Below are positions 6,948 to 15,614 of a DNA stretch of 15,614 nt, in pieces. The notes below the pieces were generated by a model. That model did not search any database. It was given only the letters and a program-made list of their open reading frames with translations, and was not told the DNA's origin. Made by a program: the position numbers and the translations under genes. Source of the stretch: JAVKFF01 sp040226215 (GTDB taxonomy: Bacteria > Pseudomonadota > Alphaproteobacteria > DSM-16000 > Inquilinaceae); NCBI GenBank assembly GCA_040226215.1, contig JAVKFF010000178.1, positions 1 through 15,614 on the forward strand, read 5' to 3'. Within the stretch, counting starts at the first letter, position 1. Each line of letters starts with the position of its first letter.

Positions 6948-8314
6948 TGCGTTGCCTCTCGTGTCGGGGCCAGCCAGTCGCCGAGATCGGCCAGCGCCCG
7001 GGCCGACAGCGCCTTCTTGCGCTCAACGCCCTTGAACTTGCCGCGATGGCCCTCGGGCTTCTCGATCGGCGGGAACAGGCCGAAATTCACGTTCATCGGC
7101 TGGAAGGTCTCGGTATTGGCGCCGCCGGTGATGTGGCCGATCAGGGCGCCCAGCGCGGTCGTCGGCGGCGGTGGCGAGGGGGCGTGGCCCAGACGTTCGG
7201 CGGCCGCGAAACGGCCGGCCAGCAGGCCGATCGCCGCGCTCTCCACATAGCCCTCCACGCCCGTCACCTGGCCGGCGAAGCGCAGCCGGGGCATGGCTTT
7301 CAGCTTCAGGTCACCGGTCAGCAGCCGCGGCGAATTCAGGAAGGTGTTGCGGTGCAGGCCGCCCAGCCGGGCGAACTCCGCCTGTTCCAGGCCCGGGATC
7401 ATTTGGAAGACGCGCTTCTGCTCGGCATATTTCAGCTTCGTCTGGAAACCGACCAGATTGTAGAGCGTGCCCAGCGCGTTGTCCTGGCGTAGCTGCACGA
7501 CCGCGTGCGGGCGCCGGCCCGTGCGGGGGTCTGTCAGCCCGACCGGCTTCATCGGCCCAAAGCGCAGCGTGTCGAAGCCGCGCTCGGCCATCACCTCGAT
7601 CGGCAGGCAGCCCTCGAAATAGGGCGTGCCTTCCCATTCCTTGAACTCGGTCTTCGGCGCCTCCAGCAGCGCTTCGATGAAGGCCCGGTACTGCGCCTCG
7701 TCCAGCGGGCAGTTGATGTAGTCCTTGCCGGTGCCGCCCGGCCCCTCCTTGTCGTAGCGCGACTGGAACCAGGCGCGGTCGAAATCGATGGTCTCGGTGT
7801 AGACGATGGGCGCGATGGCGTCGAAGAAGGCGAGCTCCGCCTCGCCGGTCAGCGCCCGCACGGCCTCGGCCAGGGCCGGCGAGGTGAGGGGGCCGGTGGC
7901 GACGACCACGCTGTCCCAGTCCTCGGGCGGCAGTCCCGCGACCTCGCCGCGCTCGATGGTGATCAGCGGGTGCTCGGCCAGGGCCCGGGTGACGGCGGCG
8001 GAAAAGCCGTCGCGATCGACCGCCATGGCGCCGCCGGCCGGCACCTGGTTGGCACCGCCGGACGCCATGATCAGGCTGTCGGCCCGGCGCATCTCCTCGT
8101 GCAGCAGGCCAACCGCGTTGGTCTCGGCATCGTCGGAGCGGAAGGAGTTGGAGCAGACGAGTTCCGCCAGGCCATCGGTCTTGTGGGCGTCGGTGCCGCG
8201 CACCGGCCGCATCTCGTGCAGCACCACCGGCACGCCGGCGCGGGCGATCTGCCAGGCCGCCTCGCTGCCGGCCAACCCGCCGCCGATCACGTGTATTGCC
8301 CTCGTCCCGTTCAT
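6944..8314 (-). CDS. trmFO: TrmFO, folate-dependent tRNA m5U54 methyltransferase
   Basis: FAD- and methylenetetrahydrofolate-dependent enzyme that forms 5-methyluridine at position 54 of the tRNA T-loop; 456 residues from the chosen start. The N-terminal dinucleotide-binding motif IGGGLAGSEAAWQ lies at 10-22. Cys54 in ELVCSNSF and Cys236 in YFEGCLPIEVMAERG correspond to the two family cysteines, the second being the catalytic one in characterised enzymes. The C-terminal FAGQVTGVEGYVESAAIGLLAG closes the FAD site. The frame is open to 8359, but that upstream ATG lies before the predicted transcription start. Among the clustered ATGs at 8323, 8320 and 8314, the last has AGGG at 9 bases and begins just before the FAD motif. 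Confidence 0.95.
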   Translation of the reverse strand: MNGTRAIHVIGGGLAGSEAAWQIARAGVPVVLHEMRPVRGTDAHKTDGLAELVCSNSFRSDDAETNAVGLLHEEMRRADSLIMASGGANQVPAGGAMAVDRDGFSAAVTRALAEHPLITIERGEVAGLPPEDWDSVVVATGPLTSPALAEAVRALTGEAELAFFDAIAPIVYTETIDFDRAWFQSRYDKEGPGGTGKDYINCPLDEAQYRAFIEALLEAPKTEFKEWEGTPYFEGCLPIEVMAERGFDTLRFGPMKPVGLTDPRTGRRPHAVVQLRQDNALGTLYNLVGFQTKLKYAEQKRVFQMIPGLEQAEFARLGGLHRNTFLNSPRLLTGDLKLKAMPRLRFAGQVTGVEGYVESAAIGLLAGRFAAAERLGHAPSPPPPTTALGALIGHITGGANTETFQPMNVNFGLFPPIEKPEGHRGKFKGVERKKALSARALADLGDWLAPTREATQ

Positions 8315-8355
8315 CGCCATCATCCCTGTTCGGGGTCTCCGGAAAGCCGCACCTG

Positions 8356-8384
8356 ACATAAGGCGGGTGGTCGGTGTTTCGCAA
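8356..8384 (-). promoter_or_regulatory. Candidate trmFO promoter
   Basis: On the minus strand TTGCGA (8384-8379) and TTATGT (8361-8356) are 17 bases apart. Transcription would begin near 8349, about 35 bases before the chosen trmFO start, which argues against the upstream ATG at 8359. Confidence 0.4.
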
Positions 8385-8499
8385 GGCGGGCATGGCCCGC
8401 GCCGGCATTGTCGCCTCCGGCGGAGTGCAATGTTTCGCTGGCGCCGGACCGCTCGCCGCGGCCACAGTGCGCCCCGACGACCAGCGAAGGGGAGCCCGA

Positions 8500-9273
8500 A
8501 TGACCGCCGAGAGCCAGACCTGGCAGCCGGAAGGATATCAGCGCCACGCCGGCTTCGTGCCGACGCTCGGTGACGCCGTCCTCACGCTTCTGGCGCCGCG
8601 GCCGGGTGAGCGGATCCTCGATCTCGGCTGCGGTGACGGTGTGCTGACCCGGCGGTTGACCGAAGCCGGCGCGACGGTGGTGGGTATTGACGGCTCGGCC
8701 GAGATGGTCGCGGCCGCCCGGGGGGTGGGCCTCGACGCCCGGGTCATGGACGGCCAGGCGATCGACGCCGGGGCGCTGATCGCCGATGGCCGCTTCGATG
8801 CCGTGTTCTCCAACGCTGCCCTGCACTGGATGCCGGCGGCCGAGGCGGTGATCGCCGGCGTGGCGCGCGTGCTGCGGCCGGGCGGCCGCTTCGTCGGGGA
8901 GTTCGGCGGCCACGGCAACGTGGCGGCGATCCAGGTGGCGCTGCACGCCGCGCTCGCCGCCCGGGGCATCGCCGATGGCGCGGCGCGCAGCCCCTGGTTC
9001 TATCCAAGCCCGAGGCGCTACACCGAGATGCTGGAGGCGGCGGGCTTCGCGGTCGACAGCATCGACCTGATCCCGCGTCCGACACCGCTGCCCACCGACA
9101 TGCGCGGCTGGCTCGGTACCTTCGCGCAGCCATTTGTCAGCGGCCTGTCGCAAGAGACGGCCGGTGCGGTCCTCGACGACGCCGCCGCCCGCCTCGGCCC
9201 CGTTCTTCTCGATGAATACGGCCGCTGGACCGCTGACTACGTGCGCCTCCGGTTCCGGGCGGTGCTTTCGTAG
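8500..9273 (+). CDS. Class I SAM-dependent methyltransferase (trans-aconitate methyltransferase-like)
   Basis: A 257-residue soluble methyltransferase. Motif I, ILDLGCGDG, is at residues 39-47, and the acidic strand-2 residue is in VVGIDGSAEMV. FDAVFSNAALHWM (about 99-111) and VLRPGGRFVGEFGG are post-I and motif III regions. The SNAALHW signature and the C-terminal layout (PRRYTEMLEAAGF, then a long helical tail) resemble the trans-aconitate/UbiE-like group, but the substrate cannot be decided. The frame runs from 8374, but the ATG at 8500 has a strong AAGGGGAG site at 8487-8494 and gives the normal family N-terminus. The gene is divergent from trmFO with a 185-base gap. It is unrelated in sequence detail to the methyltransferase at 6282-6947. 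Confidence 0.87.
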   Translation: MTAESQTWQPEGYQRHAGFVPTLGDAVLTLLAPRPGERILDLGCGDGVLTRRLTEAGATVVGIDGSAEMVAAARGVGLDARVMDGQAIDAGALIADGRFDAVFSNAALHWMPAAEAVIAGVARVLRPGGRFVGEFGGHGNVAAIQVALHAALAARGIADGAARSPWFYPSPRRYTEMLEAAGFAVDSIDLIPRPTPLPTDMRGWLGTFAQPFVSGLSQETAGAVLDDAAARLGPVLLDEYGRWTADYVRLRFRAVLS

Positions 9274-9292
9274 AGCGTCGTCGGAGCGCAGG

Positions 9293-9321
9293 TTGCAATT
9301 ATATGCGAAAGAGAATATTTT
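9293..9321 (+). promoter_or_regulatory. Promoter of the toxin-antitoxin module
   Basis: TTGCAA (9293-9298) and TATTTT (9316-9321) are 17 bases apart, in the most AT-rich stretch of the window (11 G or C among bases 9301-9340). An 8-base palindrome ATACGTAT (9324-9331) lies at the expected transcription start. It could be an operator for the DNA-binding antitoxin; that part is inference. Confidence 0.5.
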
Positions 9322-9352
9322 ACATACGTATTACAGAAACGGGAGACAATGC

Positions 9353-9577
9353 GTGTCCAAGGAAGTCATCATTCGCCGGATCGGCAACTCGCTCGGCATC
9401 ACCCTGTCGGAGCAGATCAAGGAGCTTGGGCTGAGCGAGGGCGATAAACTTCACATCGTTCGTACGTCCAACGGATTCGAGCTGACTCCCTATGATCCCG
9501 ATTTCGCGGAAGCGCTGGAGGATGCGCGGCGCTTCATGACGAAGCACGCCAACGCGATGAAGGCATTGGCGAAGTAG
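9353..9577 (+). CDS. AbrB/MazE-fold antitoxin
   Basis: A 74-residue putative antitoxin. The N-terminal half, KEVIIRRIGNSLGITLSEQIKELGLSEGDKLHIV, is a swapped-hairpin AbrB/MazE-type DNA-binding domain. The C-terminal half (DPDFAEALEDARRFMTKHANAMKALAK) is helical and charged, as expected for the toxin-neutralising tail. The start is a GTG at 9353 with GGGAG at 9341-9345. The nearby ATG at 9349 is in another frame. The gene is four bases upstream of the Doc-like toxin, so the two are probably co-transcribed. In such modules the antitoxin normally represses its own promoter. GC content is visibly lower than in the flanking genes, suggesting acquisition by transfer. Confidence 0.85.
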   Translation: MSKEVIIRRIGNSLGITLSEQIKELGLSEGDKLHIVRTSNGFELTPYDPDFAEALEDARRFMTKHANAMKALAK

Positions 9578-9581
9578 ACCC

Positions 9582-9965
9582 GTGCGCTGGCTCAGTCGTG
9601 CCATCATCATGGCGCTTCATCATGAATCGATTGCCCGTTACGGCGGCGCGGACGGTATTCGCGACGAAGGGCTGCTCGAATCGGCGCTCGGACGTCCACT
9701 GAATCTATCAGCGTACGACCCAGAGGCGTCGATCTTCGATCTGGCAGCCTATTACTGTGCCGGTGTCGTCAAGAACCACCCCTTCGTGGACGGCAACAAG
9801 CGAACAGGCCTTCTGGCAGCGCGAACATTTCTCACCCTGAACGGAATTGACTTCGAGCCGGATGATGCAGAGACGGTGGTGATGATCGAGGGCTTGGCCG
9901 CTGGAACCTACGACGAGGACACGATCGCGCGGTGGCTTGAAAGCAATTCTGCGCAGCTCCGCTAG
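9582..9965 (+). CDS. doc: Doc-family (death-on-curing) toxin with Fic fold
   Basis: A 127-residue toxin of the Doc/Fic family. The N-terminal pattern LHHESIARYGGADGIRDEGLLESALGRP is typical of Doc proteins. The active-site motif HPFVDGNKRTG is at residues 66-76. Lys73 replaces the second glycine of the usual Fic GN-G motif, the change that goes with kinase rather than AMP-transferase activity in phage P1 Doc, which phosphorylates EF-Tu. Unlike P1 Doc (DANK), this protein keeps Gly71. The start is GTG at 9582, four bases past the antitoxin stop. The length matches the family and the frame is intact, so the toxin is probably functional. Target and activity are inferred. Confidence 0.9.
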   Translation: MRWLSRAIIMALHHESIARYGGADGIRDEGLLESALGRPLNLSAYDPEASIFDLAAYYCAGVVKNHPFVDGNKRTGLLAARTFLTLNGIDFEPDDAETVVMIEGLAAGTYDEDTIARWLESNSAQLR

Positions 9966-9988
9966 CTGTCACTTCTCCTTGTGATGCG

Positions 9989-10477
9989 TCAGAACGGTAT
10001 CTCGTCGTCGAGATCTGGCCCGGCGCCGCCGCCGCCACCCCCGGAATAGCCGCCGCCATCGTCGCCACCGGTCGACGACGGGCTGCTGTCATAGCCGCCG
10101 CCTCCGTAGCCGCCTCCACCATCCTGGCGGCTGTCGAGCATGGTCAGTTCACCACGATAGGGCCGCAGCACGACCTCGGTGGAGTACTTCTCCACGCCCG
10201 ACTGATCGGTCCATTTGCGGGTCTCGAGCTGGCCCTCGATATAAAGCTTCGAGCCCTTCTTCAGGTAACGCTCGCAGACATTGACCAGCGGCTCGTTGAA
10301 GATCACCACGCGGTGCCATTCGGTGCGCTCGCGCCGCTCGCCGGTGTTGCGGTCCTTCCAGTTCTCGGAAGTCGCCAGCGCCAGGTTGCAGACCTTGCCG
10401 CCGCTGGGCAGAGAGCGGACTTCAGGGTCGCGTCCGAGATTGCCGATGAGAATTACCTTGTTGACGCTGCCAGCCAT
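9989..10477 (-). CDS. ssb: Single-stranded DNA-binding protein
   Basis: A 162-residue SSB that coats single-stranded DNA in replication, recombination and repair, working as a tetramer. The OB-fold occupies about residues 1-112 (MAGSVNKVILIGNLGRDPEVR ... WHRVVIFNEPLVNVCERYLKKGSKLYIEGQLETRKW). A flexible, Gly/Ser-rich linker with repeated GGGGY units follows. The acidic tip DDEIPF (157-162) recruits partner proteins. AAGGAC just before the ATG serves as ribosome binding site. The gene converges on the doc gene with only 23 bases between. In many proteobacteria ssb lies next to a divergent uvrA; here two other genes separate them. Confidence 0.97.
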   Translation of the reverse strand: MAGSVNKVILIGNLGRDPEVRSLPSGGKVCNLALATSENWKDRNTGERRERTEWHRVVIFNEPLVNVCERYLKKGSKLYIEGQLETRKWTDQSGVEKYSTEVVLRPYRGELTMLDSRQDGGGGYGGGGYDSSPSSTGGDDGGGYSGGGGGGAGPDLDDEIPF

Positions 10478-10747
10478 GTCCTTGCCCTCGGGGAGAATAT
10501 GCGCGAGTCGATCAAGGCTTGGACGCTAGGCAAATGCCGCCGGGGAGTCCACCGGGAATGAACCCCCGGCGCGACCCGCACGCGGCTTCGGCCTGGCGCC
10601 GCCGGCGCTAACCTTAGCAGGTGATCCGGGCGGGTTTTGCACGCCATGGGCTGGACGGCCCGGCGGCGGTCCGAAACCATGGCCGTTCCGGTCCCGAGAT
10701 GCCGTGTCCATGCGGGTCCGGGCTTGCCGGCGGAAGGGATGAGAGGA

Positions 10748-11338
10748 ATGTCTTTGGCGCGCATCGGCGGTCTTCTGGCCGCGCTCACGCTGCTCGGGGG
10801 GTGTTCCAGCCCGCTCGTGGCCCTGCTGTCGCAGCCGGAGCCGGAACCACAGACCAGCACCGCCGCCGCCACCCAGCCGGCCTCGACACCGCCGGCGGCC
10901 ATCGCCTCGGGCGGCACCCGCTTCGCACCGGCCAATTGCGGCATCGCCGTCGATTTTCCGGCCGCCCCGCAAGAGGTCAGTGCCTCCGGGCCGCAGCCGC
11001 GCGCGCGGTTGAGCCAGGCCGCGTCGGGCGGGGACGCCTTCTTCGTCGCGGCCTGCCAGCCCGGACTGCAGATCTCCGAGGCCAATGCCCAGCAGATCCT
11101 GGGCGGCCTGGTGATCGACGCGGAGATGACCGACTACCAGGGGGCGAGCGTGCAGACCGGCGCCGGACGCGGCTTCGCCATCCAGGGCAGCGGGCCGCGC
11201 AACGGCGTTACCTACCGCTACCAGTATGTGCTGGTGCCGGGGCCGACCGGCACGCTGATCGTCTCCATCGCCGCGCCCTCCGGCAGCTTCCCGCCAAGCG
11301 GCGGCACGGCCTTCTTCGAATCCCTGCGCGCGCTCTGA
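10748..11338 (+). CDS. Putative lipoprotein of unknown function
   Basis: A 196-residue predicted lipoprotein. The N-terminus MSLARIGGLLAALTLLGGC is a short signal peptide ending in a lipobox (LGGC), so the mature protein would start at Cys19. A Pro/Thr/Ala-rich linker runs to about residue 55. A compact globular part without recognised motifs follows, containing the cysteine pair of APANCGIAVDF and VAACQPGL. The C-terminal strand-rich segment reads TYRYQYVLVPGPTGTLIVSIAAPSG. The frame is open from 10637, but the ATG at 10748 has GGAAGGG at 9 bases and puts the signal peptide at the very start; ATG 10739 is an alternative. I do not recognise the family. It lies between ssb and uvrA. Confidence 0.75.
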   Translation: MSLARIGGLLAALTLLGGCSSPLVALLSQPEPEPQTSTAAATQPASTPPAAIASGGTRFAPANCGIAVDFPAAPQEVSASGPQPRARLSQAASGGDAFFVAACQPGLQISEANAQQILGGLVIDAEMTDYQGASVQTGAGRGFAIQGSGPRNGVTYRYQYVLVPGPTGTLIVSIAAPSGSFPPSGGTAFFESLRAL

Positions 11339-11351
11339 GCCTCGCCGGCTA

Positions 11352-11399
11352 GGGCAGATTGCGACCGAATGGACCCATTCGGTCGCAAAAAATCTGCCC
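11352..11399. repeat. Long imperfect hairpin downstream of the lipoprotein gene
   Basis: GGGCAGATT (11352-11360) pairs exactly with AATCTGCCC (11391-11399). GCGACCGAATGG (11361-11372) pairs with CCATTCGGTCGC (11375-11386). Together they give a 21-bp stem broken only by an AAAA bulge at 11387-11390. No T-tract follows on the plus strand; on the minus strand the T-run lies within the first arm. The form is that of an intergenic palindromic repeat that may also stop or stabilise the converging transcripts of the lipoprotein and GST genes. Confidence 0.7.
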
Positions 11400-11415
11400 G
11401 GTTTTCAATAGCCTT

Positions 11416-11449
11416 GAGCATCCTGCGTCCGTTCGGGCGCAGGATGCTC
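11416..11449. repeat. Palindromic repeat at the 3' end of the GST gene
   Basis: GAGCATCCTGCG (11416-11427) pairs exactly with CGCAGGATGCTC (11438-11449). The 10-base loop can add CCG/CGG pairs. The palindrome ends on the last base of the GST stop codon. No T-tract is present on either side. It is the second hairpin within 100 bases and shares the TTCGG core with the first. Confidence 0.7.
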
Positions 11450-12072
11450 TAGCCGGGCGCGGTCGCCGCCGCCGAGGGACGCGCGGCCATGCGTTCGCGC
11501 CAGTCGGCGAGGCGGGGCAGGCCGTCCAGGATGCCGTGCAGCGGCGCCACGCGACGTGCCATGTCGAGCAGCGGGTAGAGCATAAAATCGGCGATCGACG
11601 GCGCCGCACCCGCGAGATAGGGCGTCATGCGATCGATCGCCGCCTCGAGCGGCGCAAGCAGACCCGGTACCGCAGCCGCCGCCCGGGCGATCGCCGCCGG
11701 GTCCGTCGGCGCGCCGTCCCGCTCGGCCAGGAAGAGGGGCAGCGCCACCTGCCGGACCGCGACCGGATAGACGTAGTCGGCATAGACGGAGACCCATTGG
11801 CGCATGCGCGCGCGCCCGGCGACCGTCTCCGGACGCAGCGGCCGGCCGGCGAAGCGCTCGTCGACATATTCCGCGATCGCCGGCGCCTCGGTCAGGGTGA
11901 GGCCGTCATGCTCGAAGACCGGGATCTTGCCGTAGGGATGGCGCGCCACCGCCGCCGCTGAGCCCGGGGCGATGTCGACGAGCTGGTAGGACACCGACTT
12001 CTCCTCGAGGCAGAGACGCACGGCGCGGACATAGACGCTGTAGGGCGCGCCGTGGAGGATGGGCTGCGACAT
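11449..12072 (-). CDS. Glutathione S-transferase family protein
   Basis: A 207-residue soluble protein with a GST fold. The N-terminal thioredoxin-like domain is MSQPILHGAPYSVYVRAVRLCLEEKSV, then HPYGKIPVFEHDG with the cis-proline at 51. TLTEAPAIAEYVDERF follows, where the glutathione gamma-glutamyl contact usually written ES reads Glu62-Ala63. The C-terminal domain is all-helical (GRARMRQWVSVYADYVYP ... PSIADFMLYPLLD, with the N-capping box Ser/Asp). Ser12 is a possible catalytic residue by position. GGAG eight bases before the ATG is the ribosome binding site. Substrate unknown; a stress or detoxification role is the family default. It converges on the lipoprotein gene, with hairpins in the gap, and is divergent from uvrA. 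Confidence 0.88.
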   Translation of the reverse strand: MSQPILHGAPYSVYVRAVRLCLEEKSVSYQLVDIAPGSAAAVARHPYGKIPVFEHDGLTLTEAPAIAEYVDERFAGRPLRPETVAGRARMRQWVSVYADYVYPVAVRQVALPLFLAERDGAPTDPAAIARAAAAVPGLLAPLEAAIDRMTPYLAGAAPSIADFMLYPLLDMARRVAPLHGILDGLPRLADWRERMAARPSAAATAPG

Positions 12073-12171
12073 CTGGGAGGCTCCGCGTGGGGGTGGACTT
12101 GCCGGACTCTCACCTAGGCGAGATCGACTGTCCGCTCAACTATCCTTCGAGGGGGCGGATGCTGGAAACCT

Positions 12172-12186
12172 GTTCCCGATATGTTC
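12172..12186 (+). promoter_or_regulatory. Alphaproteobacterial LexA (SOS) box upstream of uvrA
   Basis: The sequence GTTCCCGATATGTTC fits the alphaproteobacterial LexA consensus GTTC-N7-GTTC exactly. It lies 222 bases before the uvrA start, in the 335-base gap between the GST and uvrA genes. uvrA is a classic SOS gene, which makes the site credible. A weak promoter (TTCCCG, 17 bases, TAGTCT at 12196-12201) would overlap it, which would suit repression, but is poorly supported. Confidence 0.75.
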
Positions 12187-12248
12187 CATTCATCCTAGTC
12201 TTTGCGAGCGACGAATCGCGCAACACCGAGTGGCGTCAGGAACCCGGC

Positions 12249-12401
12249 ATGAGAGCAATGAGCAACCCGGTGGTCGACATGCATGGGGGGGTGCGCCATC
12301 TAGCGTCAGGCGCTACTCTCGTTCCGCCCGTCCGGCACGACACGCGCGGCCCGACCCACCGGTTCCGCGGCGCGGGCGGCGACATCAAGGCATTGCGGTA
12401 G
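12249..12401 (+). CDS. Possible 50-codon upstream ORF in the uvrA leader
   Basis: An ATG at 12249 has AGGAA six bases upstream (12238-12242) and opens a frame of 50 codons. It ends in TAG at 12399-12401, six bases before the uvrA ATG. The predicted peptide (MRAMSNPVVDMHGG ... GGDIKALR) has no recognisable domain and could be chance in GC-rich DNA. uvrA itself has no clear ribosome binding site, so ribosomes ending here could restart at uvrA (translational coupling). The rest of the gap 12073-12407 holds the SOS box and no other gene that I can support. Confidence 0.25.
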   Translation: MRAMSNPVVDMHGGVRHLASGATLVPPVRHDTRGPTHRFRGAGGDIKALR

Positions 12402-12407
12402 ATCTCC

Positions 12408-15257
<2,850 letters not shown>

Positions 15258-15283
15258 GCGGATAGCCGGCCGGTCCCGGGTCT

Positions 15284-15355
15284 GCGGCGCATCAGGTCAT
15301 GCCACGCAGCGCCCGGGAGGCAGTCTCGGGTTCGTCAATCAATATCCATCGACGT
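15284..15355. repeat. Direct repeat, copy 1
   Basis: About 72 bases that recur 217 bases downstream at 15501-15572. The best-conserved core is 24 identical bases (15313-15336 and 15530-15553), beginning CCGGGAGGCAGTCTC. Outer parts diverge by scattered substitutions, for example AATCAATATCCA against GATCGATATCCA. Confidence 0.75.
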
Positions 15356-15459
15356 TCCGCACGAAGCGCAGCGCAGATGCGGAACCTCGAGCCCGGTTTC
15401 GCGAACGTCGCAGCCTGGCCGCTCGAGGTCCCGGCTCTCCGCTTCGCTACGGCCGGGAC
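15354..15459. repeat. Paired inverted palindromic units (REP/BIME-like)
   Basis: Two 38-base units face each other: 15354-15391 and, inverted, 15422-15459, with a 30-base spacer. Compared base by base they agree at 29 of 38 positions. Each unit is itself a hairpin (GTTCCGC/GCGGAAC and GTCCCGG/CCGGGAC), and the inner ends CCTCGAG and CTCGAGG pair across the spacer. The layout resembles the paired palindromic repeats known in other bacteria. No transposase-like gene is in the window. Confidence 0.7.
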
Positions 15460-15500
15460 GACGGTGTTGATGTCAGTAGACTCACGCTGTCATCCCATGC

Positions 15501-15572
15501 GCGGCGCATCGCTCCGTGCCGCGCAGCCACCGGGAGGCAGTCTCGGGTTCGTCGATCGATATCCAGCGCGGT
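15501..15572. repeat. Direct repeat, copy 2
   Basis: Second copy of the repeat at 15284-15355, at a constant offset of 217 bases from GCGGCGCATC through the ATATCCA segment. The palindromic pair of the first unit is not obviously repeated before the window ends, although a GC-rich sequence of similar character follows. Confidence 0.75.
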
Positions 15573-15614
15573 GCGGCCCGAGCACCGGGGCGGAGCGGGA
15601 CGCGCTGGCCCGCG

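Larger units (their letters stand above)
15258..15614. other. Non-coding, repeat-rich region after uvrA
   Basis: No credible gene is visible in these 357 bases. Just past the uvrA stop, CCCGGGTCTGCG (15275-15286) faces CGCAGCGCCCGGG (15305-15317), forming a near-perfect hairpin that could end the uvrA transcript, though it lacks a T-tract. The remainder holds a paired palindrome and two copies of a direct repeat, listed separately. Confidence 0.7.

Noticed and set aside
5631..7250. 539-codon plus-strand open frame across the NDUFAF6-like, methyltransferase and trmFO genes
   Set aside because: It is Arg/Pro-rich and overlaps three well-supported genes in other frames.
9969..9984. Small inverted repeat TCAC/GTGA between doc and ssb
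   Set aside because: Only four base pairs with no T-tract; too weak to call a terminator.
10539..10570. GCCGGGG/CCCCGGC inverted repeat upstream of ssb
   Set aside because: Seven GC pairs with an 18-base loop are expected by chance in such GC-rich DNA and no function can be tied to it.
10607..10618. GCTAACCTTAGC short palindrome
   Set aside because: Five-base arms with a two-base loop; no supporting context.
15284..15572. CRISPR array in the repeats after uvrA
   Set aside because: Only two copies, 72 bases long and diverged, at a 217-base offset, with no regular spacers and no cas genes.

Overview
The window is GC-rich, densely packed chromosomal DNA from a bacterium, most likely an alphaproteobacterium, perhaps of the Rhodospirillales/Kiloniellales type. 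This rests on codon and base composition, on the yajC-secD-secF-Mth938 gene order, on the alphaproteobacterial style of the SOS box (GTTC-N7-GTTC) upstream of uvrA, and on TrmFO, the folate-dependent tRNA methyltransferase. No taxonomic marker such as 16S rRNA is present, so the order-level guess is inference.

Layout. Positions 1-146 hold an imperfect hairpin repeat. A DUF815-type ATPase gene (147-1031, minus) is divergent from the protein-export operon yajC-secD-secF plus an Mth938-domain gene (1169-4601, plus), which has a good promoter at 1098-1125. An iron superoxide dismutase gene (sodB, minus, 4681-5277) with its own rho-independent terminator follows. Next is a squalene/phytoene-synthase-fold gene lacking the catalytic Asp motifs and resembling NDUFAF6 (5419-6288, plus). 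Its end overlaps a convergent two-gene minus-strand unit: trmFO followed, with a 4-base GTGA overlap, by a SAM methyltransferase gene. A second, divergent SAM methyltransferase gene lies at 8500-9273.

A small toxin-antitoxin module sits at 9353-9965. It pairs an AbrB/MazE-fold antitoxin with a Doc-type Fic toxin, both with GTG starts, behind an AT-rich promoter. The rest of the window carries ssb (minus), a predicted lipoprotein gene (plus), two strong hairpins, a glutathione S-transferase-like gene (minus) and uvrA (plus). The uvrA gene has a long leader with an SOS box and a possible 50-codon upstream ORF. The last about 350 bases after uvrA are non-coding and contain palindromic and direct repeats.

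Functionally, most genes are housekeeping: protein export (SecDF-YajC), probable respiratory complex I assembly (Mth938/NDUFAF3-like and NDUFAF6-like proteins), oxidative stress (SodB), tRNA modification (TrmFO) and DNA repair (SSB, UvrA). The accessory parts are the toxin-antitoxin pair and the intergenic repeats. I do not see a convincing wholly new multi-gene system. The most rewarding items are the linked complex I assembly-factor homologues, the uvrA leader arrangement, and the structured repeats.
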